From: Mantamonas sphyraenae
Taxonomy: Eukaryota > CRuMs > Mantamonadidae
Direction: 5' to 3'
DNA: 64,000 nt
Assembly (NCBI GenBank): GCA_026936335.1
Contig: JAPMXV010000006.1
Coordinates: 124,001-188,000 of the forward strand
Numbering within the stretch: position 1 is the stretch's first letter; every line of letters begins with the position of its first letter. This document shows positions 1 through 10,350 of the stretch, piece after piece. The translations under genes were made by a program, and so were the position numbers. Under the pieces are notes generated by a model. The model searched no databases. It was not told the DNA's origin and was given only the letters and a program-made list of their open reading frames with translations.

Positions 1-522
1 GGCGGTCTGCAGACGGGTGTTACAGGCGACGAGGAGCAGCAGGAGCAGGCGGAGGAGGCATCCAGTGGCCCCGGCCTCTTTGGCGGCCTGCAGACCAACG
101 ATGCAAACGATGAGGAGCAGCAGGAACAGCCCGAGGAGACACCGTCTTCCCCAGGTGGCCCTGGCCTCTTTGGCGGCCTGCAGACGGGTGTTACAGGCGA
201 CGAGGAGCAGCAGGAGCAGCCCGAGGAGACACCGTCTTCCCCAGGTGGCCCTGGCCTCTTTGGCGGCCTGCAGACGGGTGTTACAGGCGACGAGGAGCAG
301 CAGGAGCAGCCCGAGGAGACACCGTCTTCCCCAGGTGGCCCTGGCCTCTTTGGTGGTCTGCAGACGGGTGATGCAGGCGACGAGGAGCAGCAGGAGCAGG
401 GGGAGCAGGCATCCAGTGGCCCTGGCCTCTTTGGCGGCCTGCAGACCAACGATGCAAACGATGAGGAGCAGCAAGAACAGGCGGAGGAGGCACCACCATC
501 GCCTGGTGGCCCTGGCCTTTTT
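1..522 (+). repeat. Coding tandem repeat, six units of 81 or 90 bp
   Basis: Units run 1-81, 82-171, 172-261, 262-351, 352-432 and 433-522. Units 172-261 and 262-351 are identical at the DNA level, which indicates recent duplication or gene conversion. The 27-residue units lack the three-residue PGG-type linker found in the 30-residue units. Confidence 0.95.
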
Positions 523-543
523 GGCGGCCTGACAACCGAATGA
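1..543 (+). CDS. C-terminal part of an acidic GLFG-containing tandem-repeat protein (5' end outside window)
   Basis: Frame 1 is open from the first base to a TGA at 541-543, giving 180 residues. The protein is six consecutive units of 27 or 30 residues that begin GGLQT and end GPGLF, followed by GGLTTE and the stop. Every unit has an acidic/Gln core (DEEQQEQ) and a Pro/Ser linker. Each unit junction reads GLFGGL, so a GLFG motif recurs, which is the hallmark of Nup98-type nucleoporins. The charged spacer is unlike classical FG spacers, so a nucleoporin call is not supported. I do not recognise the family. The start and any folded domain lie upstream of the window. It converges on the RasGAP gene with only 53 bases between the two stops. 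Confidence 0.6.
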   Translation, partial: GGLQTGVTGDEEQQEQAEEASSGPGLFGGLQTNDANDEEQQEQPEETPSSPGGPGLFGGLQTGVTGDEEQQEQPEETPSSPGGPGLFGGLQTGVTGDEEQQEQPEETPSSPGGPGLFGGLQTGDAGDEEQQEQGEQASSGPGLFGGLQTNDANDEEQQEQAEEAPPSPGGPGLFGGLTTE

Positions 544-596
544 AATCCAATCTCGATTAATTGATTTGTTCCTCTCATTCCCTCCCTTCCCCTCAT

Positions 597-2942
597 TCAC
601 CCATGCACAGGAATCGCCATCTCCTCCTTCACTTCAGCCTGTTCGTGCTGCAACGCAAACGCAAAGAACGCGTCCACCTGCGCCTCTACAGCCTCCTTCA
701 CCCATGATCTCTCCGCGCCGCTGCTCCCATGCAGCAGCTCTGCCGCTTCGCTACTGCGGAACATCGATTCCAGATCCTCTTCCTCCTCGTCCTCGCTCGG
801 GATCGACTCGACATCGCTCACGTCATCGTCTTCTTCCGCTTCCTGCTGTTCCACCTCCTCGTCGTCCTCACCCACTTCCACCTCCACCACTTCCTCTTGG
901 TCATCCTCAAGAGTCTGAGAGACCTGGCCGTTCTCTCTGGCGCGCAGCACGTTCTCTGCTGCCAACCCCTCGTCCAACACCTGCTCAATTGGCTTCCCGT
1001 GCTCCCGAGCCAGAAGCACTTCATACCGGTGCACCACGTCGTTCACAGAGTCGAAGCGCACCTGTTGCCTTCGCGCCTTTGCTTTCGCCTTGCGCTTCAG
1101 CCGCATCGCAGGGATGAGCAGCGCTTTCATCGTCGACTTCTCCTTCGCCGTCATCCTGCTCTCGTCCACCTCGTAATCCTCATCGTCCGACTGCTCGTCC
1201 ATGTCACCACGCAGTGTGTGGTCCTCCACGTCGTCGTCCTCATCTTCTTCGTCCGACGAGTACCGAAGCAGCCGCTTCTTGTTCCTCCTACGAGTTTGGA
1301 ACTCTGCCTCCAGCAGCACATCCACCGCGGCGCGCACCTCTTCTTCCTTCTCCTGCAACAAATCCACCAGCCACAAGTGATCTCTCGTCAGCTGGTACAT
1401 GCGCGTAGACGCCTTGTCCTCCAGTCCGGTGTCCTTGCGTGGCAACGAGCTGACCCTGAGCACAAATTCGTCCATGTGTGCCTGCAACTCGTCCAGCAGC
1501 CCATTCATCGGCCGCAAATACCCAAACTTGTCCCCGTCGCCGAATCGGCGCCCTGTGGCCAGCGCCTGCACACTCTTCATCACCAGGAACAGCGCCCGCT
1601 TCTGCCCCTCATCCGGCTCTTCGTCCACCAGGCCGTGCTCCAACGGCGCATTCAGGGCTGGCACCAGCACACGCACAAACAAAAAGCCCGTCACCGCCGT
1701 GTGGCCCCTTCCTCGGTGGTACTTGTCTGTGTAACGCGCAAGAAAGTAGCATGCCCAGCGCAGACTCAAGGGCACGAGCGCCACGCTTTCAAAGATCAGC
1801 GTCAGCGTGCGCTCTGTAAACGCCATCAAATTGGCCATGTTTGCCTGTGCACTTTGTGCATCCTGCAGCCGCGAGGCTTGCACTTCCACCAGATGCGGCG
1901 ACACAAGCAGGTTCTGTACCACCGAGGCCAGCGTGGCTCGCAGGTATGAGCGGCCCACACGCTTCGCATGTGTCACCAGCACATGTGTGGCCAGGCTGTT
2001 CACCTGAAAGAGCTCTTTGGGCACCGCCACGCGTTGGATCTCTGCTTGCACCACTCGTTTCAGCAGCTCGGGCGTCATCCCTTGCGCCGCAAACAGCCTC
2101 ACCAAAGCCTCCACCACCTGCTGCTTCTGCTCCTTTTCCACACGCACCAACGCACTTGCAACCACCAAATCATCCCGCAGCATCATCGCCATCATTCTCC
2201 GGTTGGCCCGCAACACAGGGTCTTGGCGCAGCTGCTCTCCACCACCCCCACGCACGCTGCTTGTGTCAGCCACTCACAATGCCCTCCCGCACATTCGCAC
2301 GTACTCCTTCACCCCGCACGATGGTACGCCCCTTGTCAACTCACCACAGGTGCAGGTGGACACCAAAGGAGCACAAGCATGATTCTGCCACTCTGCTCCA
2401 CGTCCTCCTCATCCTCATCGCCTCCAGAGAAGCGGCTCCCTGATTTGTGTCGTCCTGCTGTGCGTCCCTTGCTCGATGCTCCCGAGTCGTGCTGCATCTG
2501 CAGACTGTACCACAGGGGCGTTGCATCGTACGGCACGAGTGTGCCCAATTCCACGTCCACACGCCTCACCACACTGTCCTGGCTGCGCTTCCCGTCTCGC
2601 ACAGCAACCTCCAGGGTCGTTCCGGCGTCTTCCACCGTGCTGCACACACCCACACCGAGCAGTTTTCACGCGCACAAACACACGAATCGTGTCAGTCTGT
2701 GCCCCATTCTATTCCTCAAGAGAGCATCGCAGCTGCCTCATGCCGCCGGTACTCCTTGCAGACACGTACAATTCAAACGTCTGATTCCACGTCGGCCTCC
2801 TCGACTTGGCCGGCTGCCGGCTCTCCACCTGCTGTCCGTCCACGCGCAGGGTAAACGTGGGTGTCACCTGCTCCAGCAGGTAGTCTCCTGCCATTGGCGG
2901 CAGCTGAGCCTTGACCACATCGACCACCAATTTGCCGCTCAT
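597..2942 (-). CDS. C2 domain plus RasGAP domain protein, arginine finger replaced
   Basis: Three exons: 2942-2770, 2639-2345 and 2231-597 (700 residues). Donors are GTACGT and GTGAGT; the second acceptor is the least certain boundary. Residues ~1-110 form a C2 domain split by intron 1 (WNQTFEF joined to TVEDAGTTLEV). Residues ~160-400 are a RasGAP domain: FLFVRVLVPAL matches the family FLR motif, followed by the LANG-like helix and FGYLRPMN. The arginine-finger loop normally reads LFRxNSLA, but here it is LFQVNSLA, so the catalytic Arg is Gln. The C-terminal ~200 residues are highly acidic with a Lys/Arg patch, and the stop is at 597-599. RasGAPs speed GTP hydrolysis on Ras-type GTPases; without the finger it may act as a scaffold or use another residue. 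It shares a 162-base divergent promoter region with SPEF2. Confidence 0.8.
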
Positions 2943-3104
2943 CTCGTCGGTTGGCGGAGGCCGCGCCTCGCACATGCAGAACGACATGCACATGCACACA
3001 CACACATGACCCTCTCTCTCTCTCTCTCTCTCCCTCCCTCTCGGTTCCTCTCCACAGTCTGCATGGTCCACGTTCGCACCGCAACCCAACCAAAAGAACC
3101 GACC
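2943..3104. promoter_or_regulatory. Bidirectional intergenic region between RasGAP and SPEF2
   Basis: This 162-base stretch separates two divergent start codons, so it must hold both promoters or overlapping 5' UTRs. It contains a CA-rich run and a perfect CT microsatellite at about 3011-3032. No TATA box was recognised. Confidence 0.45.
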
Positions 3105-6100
3105 ATGTCGCAGCTGCTCCTCGAGTGGCTCAACAATGAGGTGGAGCTCTCCAAAGAGGTCACCAGCTTCGAAAAGGACTTTAGCAACGGCTACCTTTTT
3201 GGTGAGCTGTTCAGCAAGTTCAACCTCCAGTCCGACTTTCACCTCTTCAAGGACGGACAGGCCCCCGAGTCCAAGCTGTACAACTTCACTCGCCTCGAAC
3301 CGGTATTCCGCCAGATTGACATCAAGCTGACGGGCACCCAGGCCAACCAGATCATCTGCGAGAAGAAGGGGGTTGCTGCACGCATCCTCCTGCAGGTCCG
3401 CGCCGTCCTCGATGCCATCCAGAACGGTACGTCGGCGAAAATCTCGGCCAGAGAGACGTTAGCCAACGCCCCCGGCCGCTCACTCACGCCTCCGCCGCCC
3501 GCCCGCCCCACAGGCAAATCCTCCACCCTCGCCCTCAACACCATCCGTGGCAAGAGTGCTGCTCCAGTCACCACCATCTCTGCTCGACCCCTCAAGGCCC
3601 GTGTCAACGAGCTGGAGCACGAGTTTTTTGAGAACCAACTTCGCCATCTCTCACCACGCAACTCTGAGTACTTTCAGGACGTCCTTTCGCGCAAGCGTCA
3701 GGAAGAGTACATCAAACGGGAGAAACAGGTGCGTACCACAGGCTACACCTTCCCATATCTGTTTCCCTGCTCGTTCGCTGGCCAGGTGGCTGCAATCGCA
3801 GCCTCGCAACTTTTGTCAGGTGGTGTGCTTCAGCACCACCTTTCGCAGTCACCTGGCTGCTTCTTGCAATGCACACACGGTCCAGTACATCGTACATAAT
3901 GCACACGCCTCACACACACACACACACACAATCACACACAATCACACACACAGATTGTCAGCGAAGAGGTGCGCGAGCGCGAAGAGATGGAATCGAACCG
4001 AACGTGGCGTCGAGACGAGATCCTGGCCAAGCGCAGGGAGAACAGGCGCTTCATGCAGGAATGGGAACAGAACAACATCGAAACACACGAAAAGGTCATG
4101 CGAGAACGCAAGGAGAAGCAACTCGAGCAGCTCCGCATCGAAAAGAAGGTGGATCACAAGCGGCGTGTGCAACGCGAACGCAAGAAGCTCGCCCTGCGTG
4201 ACGAAGCCCAGGACGGCATCGAAGACTTTGAACGCAACCTCAAACGCATTGTGTCGGATACTCGCCTCGACGATGACGCAGACGATCTCACAGGACCGTC
4301 TGCAGACACCAGCGGCAGTGGAGGGAAGAAGGGCAAAAAGGCAGCAAAGAAGGGTGGCAACAGGCAGAAGCAGCTTGTGGAAGACGCTTCAGGCACCTCT
4401 CCCGACCCAATGCTTTCCTCTGCGCGAGCTGGCTTTGACACAGAGGCATACATGCAGCGCATCCGCGAAAAGACGGTGGGAGACGTCGTCGCTCGCCAGG
4501 AACGCGAGAAGCGCCAGCGCAAGGTGATGGTCGAGCAACAAAAGGCCCAGCAGGAGATGGAGCTGCAACGCCAGCAACAGAGCATCCTGAACAAGCTGCT
4601 TACACAGTCCAAGATCGAGCGCGAGCTGGCCAGCCAGATCCTTGCCGTCAAGGAAGAGAAGGAGGCAATGCGCGTCAACAGGCTCTTCCGTGAACAGCAG
4701 TACCGCGAAAAGCGAGCGGAGGAGGAGAAGGAACGCATCCGCCGCAACGCAGAGCTGGCAGAGATCACACGCCGCGAATACGAAGAACGCGCCGCCGCCG
4801 AACAGCTGCGCATGCGACAGCTGCGCATTCTGAAGGAAGACGAACAACGGCGAATGCGCCATCAGTTTTGCCAACGGTTGGTGCACCGCATCGTGGATAT
4901 CAGTCTGCAGGCAAGCGACGTCCGCGCCAAGAACCACGGCGTTGTTCCTCAGCAAACCATGCGTGACTGGATCAATCTCTTTGTTGCAGGGGATCCCGTC
5001 GATGCCGATGCTGCCCACGAACAAGGCGACATGCAATCCTGGGAGATGCAGTCCACAACCACCGTCGACTCGCAAGAACTCGTCGAGCTCCACTCCCAGG
5101 TTCTCTCTGGTGGCGCCGAGATGGCTCCCATCGCAGCACCCAGTGCCCCTGCAGGTGGCACTGACGACGTCGCCGCCACCTTTGATCACAGCGAGGAGGA
5201 CGACGAGGACGCGCCCATGACGGAGCAGCAAATCCTCGACGCCGCAGACGTCCAGGACTACCTCGAGTGCACCGGCCAGTGGGCTGCCTTTGTGCAAGCT
5301 TGGCAGAGCACAGTCAACATGGAGACGGCAGGCGCAAGCGAGACGGACCACATGGTCAGCGAAACCTCAGAGGACGCAGGCGCAGCCGAAAACGAGGAGC
5401 TGGATATCGACGATGCGACCGGCGTGCACGTGCACGTGCAGCCCACAACTGACGAGGATGGCCACCTTCTGCCCACGTACATGCAGGGCAATCCGCTGCT
5501 CGTCGAACTCATCGGCGACCTCGTCGACATCACCACGCCCCCGCCCCCCACTCCCGAGGGTCCCAAGCTGCCGCCTTTCCCCGTGCGTGCGTGCATCCTT
5601 GGTATGCCGAGCTCGGGCAAGAGCACACAGGCGCGTGCACTCGCACGCCACTACGGCGCAGTCATTCTGACGCCGCAGAGCGTCGTAGCCGACGCCGTCG
5701 ACTCGCTGCAGCTGGAGCTGCCCCAGGAGCCCACCATGCCCTTGGAGGCGTCGAACGTGCCCAAAGAGCCCGTGTTTGCCCCTCCTGCAGCAGCCGACGA
5801 GGACGTCGACGAAGACCAACTCGAGGCAGCACGCACACAACTCATGCAAGCGTACCACGAAGCCCAGGAGAAGCATTTGGCCGCCAAGCAGGCCTACGAG
5901 GCCCAGATGCAAGTGTACGCTGTGGAAATGGAGTATGTGAACACCAAACGCACGCTGGGCACAAAGCTGCAAAAAGCCCTGCTCGACGGCAAGCAGGCCG
6001 ACGACGCCATCATTGTGCAGCTCATCGTCAACGAGATCAAACACATTGAAACACTGCCGGATGAGGTGGGTGGATGGGTCCTCGAGGGCTACCCGCAGAC

Positions 6101-6215
6101 ACTGGCGCAGGCACAGCTGCTCGAGAAGCATCTCAGTGGCTACGTTGCTCCCAAGGAGCGCAAGAGCCCGCGCAAGAACAAGAAGCGCGCCGAGCTGATC
6201 GCAAGCAAGAAGAAC

Positions 6216-6247
<32 letters not shown>

Positions 6248-9200
6248 TGGCGGCTTGGCAGGTGCTGGCGAAGGTGCACAGGCCAGCGACGACAAGGACA
6301 ACTTTATCCCGTCGGGCATCGACGTGGTGTTTCGTCTCAACGTGGACGAGGAGCTGGCCACACGACGCATTGTTGGACGCAAGGTGGACCCTGAGACGGG
6401 CGAGATGTACCACGTGGAATTCCGTCCTGCACCCGAGGACGACGACGTGCAGGCACGTTTGCAGGACGTGCAGGACGACGACGCAACCACCCTGCAGGTT
6501 CGTCTCACCGCCTACGAGAAGGAAAGCGCACGTTTGAGCGACTGGTTTGCCCGTTTCGGCACGCTGGAAGACGTGGACGCACACGACGACGCAGAGGCGG
6601 TGGGCCAGACTGTGGTCGCGCGCGTGCAACAGCTCATCGATTACAAAGTGGCCCAGAAGGAAGAAGAAGAGGCCGCGGCACAGGCGGCACGCGAGGAGGA
6701 GGAACGCCAGCGGCGCATGGAAGAGAAACGCTTTGAACTGAAGCGCGCCGAACTGGAGCGACAGGCGGCAGAGCGAGCAGAAGCAGAGGCGGCAGAGGCG
6801 GCAGAAGCAGCAAAACGTAGCAGCAAGCGAGGACGGCGCAGCAGAGGACGTGATCGCACAGACAGGGAGGGTGCGTCGACGTCAGCGAGCATGCTGTCCA
6901 CCAAGGACGGCATGGGCGGCAACGGCGAGGTACGACCCACCACAGCAGAGACGGCGCTGTCCAACATCACCATCACGGACGAACAAGTGGCGGCGGCGCT
7001 GGCGGAGGAGGACGCGGCTCGGGCAGCAGAAAACGCACAGGAGACGGAGGAGAAGCGCGTGGACGAAGAGGTGGCACACATGCTGCGCAGCCAGTGGGAG
7101 CACCTGGAGAACATGTACATCAAGGGAAGCACACAGGCGTTCCAACACCTGCGCACACAGAGACACCAAGTGGTGGAGCAGCTGGCAGCCCAGCAGAGCG
7201 ACTACGTGGCCTTCCTGAAGCGCCCAGACAGCAAGAGCACACTGGTGGAGACGTTCCAGCAGGCGTACAACGAAGACATCAAAGAAGACATGCGCAAGCT
7301 GCCTGAGGTCAAGCAGGAGCTTCATCAACGGGCTGAAGAGCTTCAGGAGCGTCTGTGGGAGATTGTGGACGACAAGAAGGACCAAGACGAGGAGGAGCGG
7401 CAAGCCATCATCACCAGTGGCTGGATGCAAGACCAGCTGGTGGCCGCCACAGACCTCTACCTGGTGCTCATGCAGGTGGAGCTGGACAAATACGCAGGCG
7501 CCATCTCACTCATCGACAACTACCACAACGCTCTGGAAGGCAAGCCCCTCAAGGAACGCGTGGGTGTTGCCGTCGACGTGCTCACCGCCCCGCCTGCCAC
7601 AGCTGGCGATGATGGCGATTCGCCCACCAAAGAGTCGCGCGGATCAAAGACGGCTCGGCGGCGCGGACGCTCGGGTTCGGTCAGCAGCGATTCGCTGAAG
7701 CGCAGCAGCAAACAGACCAAGGGACACTCGCGAGGAGGCACAGGAGGCAACGCTTCGCCACGCGGAGGGACCAGTGACCTCGACGTCGTGGACGTGGACA
7801 GCCTGGCCGAGGTGCTTGCCGACGCACACGCACGCGTACAAGCGGCAGCAACGGAAATCCAGAGCGAGAGCGAGAGTGGCAGCAGCAGCAACAACAGCAA
7901 CAGCAGCAACAGCCTGTCGGCCACTTCGTCCACCAGCAGCGAACGTGCACGATCGCGTGCAGGAAGGCATCATCGCGAGCAGGAGGAGCAGGCAGACAAC
8001 GCAGCCGAGGGTGCACAGAACGAAGAGCCGCCCAGCAAGAGGGAACTGGCCAAAGCCAACGAGAAGCGACTGCTGGACGCGAGGCTGGACATGGTACGTG
8101 CACGTGCACACGCAGCGCTGGTGGAAATCGCAGCCACGAGCGAGCGTGTCTATGGCCTGCTTGAGGACTGGCAGGGCAAGTGGTACACCTCGCAGATGGA
8201 AAGCATCGCCGGTTTGGTGTGGCACATCAAGGAACACATTGAGGCGGCTCAGAAGCTGCAGTATGCGCTGGTGTTGGACGACGAGTTATTTGTCGTCGAT
8301 GAGGAGATGCTCATGGTCATGCCTGAGGAGATGCCCGAGCCTCCTGCACCCACCGAGCAGGAACTGGTCAACCGCATGACCATTGAGCAGCTCAGCAGCC
8401 TGCTGGCCAAGCTCAAGGCTGTGGCGCCGTCGGGCCTCATCATGGGTCGCGACCTCGAAGCCGTGCTGGACCAAAGCATCGCCTACACAAACCAGTTTGG
8501 TAGCAAAGCGGTGCCCGAGCATTTGCGACGCTGGTACGGCCAGTTGGGGCCCTTTGTGGAGGACTTTGACCACCTGGGCGTCGGCTGGGTCAATTGGAAG
8601 GAGGTTCTCCTGCTGCTCACCCTGATGCCAGGCATGACCGCGGAGCAGGATGAGCTCAACCACAACGACAGCCAGACGCTGCACCAATCCTTGGACCTGC
8701 CCGATCTGCCCAGCATCATGCGCATGAAGCAGGAGTGGGAGCTGCTGGACAGCGACGCCGACGGCCTCTTGCGCCGCAGCGAGTACCTCGACTCCAAACA
8801 CGTCTGGTTCTACATGCGCAGCAGCAACAATGGCAGCGCAGTTGGCAGCAGCTTGGATGCCTCGCAACCCATGGACAGTGACACCCTCGACAGGGAGGAG
8901 GGCGCCGCCTTTGATCGCCCTCGGGCACAGTTTGAATTTCTCTTTGACATCTTTGCCGAACGGGAGAAGGGCATCGACGAAGATGTGCTGGACATTGCAG
9001 ATGTTCTCCTCTTTCTCTGTGTGCAGCCAGGTACGCCCGAGGACGGATTGTGCAACGCGTTCCATGTCGCCAGCAAGTCGGCCAACAAGGGCCTCTGTTT
9101 GGACGAGATGTTTGCTGTGCTCCACCATGGTGTCCTCGATCGCTCCATGGGACACCCAAGCGTGCATGAGATTCGCCAAGCAGACCCGTTCACTGAGGGT

Positions 9201-9401
9201 ACGCTGCTGGCGCTCTTCAACGAGCTCAACCGCTCCGTCTCCTTCCCGGTGTCCTTTGACGAGGCCATGCTCAGTGCCACCGGCAGCGAACTCCTTGGTC
9301 TGTGTCGCCAGTACGCCGTACCCGAGCATGTTGCGTTTGTCATGTCTCAGAAGGACCCCGAGCGCGTGCGTGCCGACTGGACCGCCAGCCACGGCGTGTA
9401 G
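3105..9401 (+). CDS. SPEF2: Sperm flagellar protein 2 (KPL2/CPC1-type central-pair protein)
   Basis: Exons 3105-3426, 3514-3728 and 3954-9401 (1994 residues; vertebrate SPEF2 is about 1820). Introns begin GTACGT and GTGCGT and end CAG, and the phases match. Residues ~1-105 are the N-terminal CH-like domain (MSQLLLEWLNNEV, then GYLFGELFSKFNL). A long charged coiled coil follows. An adenylate-kinase-like P-loop domain has GMPSSGKST near residue 730 and is interrupted by a poly-Ser run encoded by AGC repeats at 6219-6245. Further coiled coils follow, then a possible EF-hand loop (DSDADGLLRRSEY) near residue 1780. SPEF2 is needed for assembly of the central-pair projection (C1b) of motile axonemes, so the organism is very probably flagellated. 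The coding region ends 110 bases before the convergent RasGAP-PH-LRR gene. Confidence 0.93.
3910..3950 (+). repeat. CA-rich microsatellite at the 3' end of SPEF2 intron 2
   Basis: CA repeats interrupted by AATCA occupy the last ~40 bases before the CAG acceptor at 3951-3953, in the position of a polypyrimidine tract. Confidence 0.85.
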
Positions 9402-9511
9402 TGTGTATGTCTCAAATGTCAACCCCCCAATACGTAGAACGTGAACGTGAATGCATTGTTTGTTTGGTTTTGTTCGGTTTTGTTTGGATTCGATTCGACC
9501 CTCCTCACAAT

Positions 9512-10307
9512 TCACATCTCGGGGAACGACAACTCGGGCAGACCAATCAGCACGGTTGCCTCCCTGTTGATCAATCGCCGCTGCGCATGCCTGAACGCCT
9601 CCTCGTCTTCAATCTCGTTGGCCATGAGATCCAGGTACTGCAGCGAAGGGATGCGCTCGCCCAGATCAAAGTCGATGCTAACAATGGAGTTGTTTGACAG
9701 CAACAGCTGCTGCAGATTGCGCATCTTGCTCATGCTCTCTGGAAGAGTTGAAATGCGGTTGGTGGACAGACACAGCACACGCAGGCCGCTCAGGTTGCCA
9801 ATGCGGCTGGGAAGGTCTTCGATGCGGTTGTTGTTCATGTAGAGCGAACGCAGGCGCTTCAGCGAGCACACCGCGCCAGGAATGGCTTTGAAGTTGTTCG
9901 AGCTTAGGTACAGGTCCTGCAGATGATCCAGCTTCTCTAGTTCCGAAGGCAGCTTGCTCAGGTTGTTGTGCGACAGGTGCAACTCTCGCAGCAAGCTCAG
10001 TTGTGCGATCGACTTGCTCACGAATCTGAGCCTGTTGAAGCACGCAGTGAGCTTGCGCATGTCGCTCACCTTGCACTTCAGCTCCGCCACATCCAGCATG
10101 TCCAACTGGTTTGAGTCCAAACGCAGCTCCACCACGCTCGACGACGCGTTCTTTGCCACAATGCCTTCCAGACTCTTCAGACCCATCCCATTGCACAGCA
10201 CCTGCTCCTCGTTCTTGGCCAGTTCCTCCGACCCTTCGTACACCTCCTGCTCGTCATCATCCACACCCTTCCCCTCCCCGCCGCTGCTGCTACTGCTACT
10301 ACTGCTG

Positions 10308-10350
<43 letters not shown>

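Noticed and set aside
1-522. CRISPR-like direct repeats
   Set aside because: Units are contiguous, without spacers, and keep a coding frame; this is a protein tandem repeat.
729-1949. 406-codon plus-strand open frame opposite the RasGAP exon
   Set aside because: His/Leu/Arg-rich composition typical of the antisense of a G+C-rich coding exon; the minus strand carries a clear RasGAP domain.
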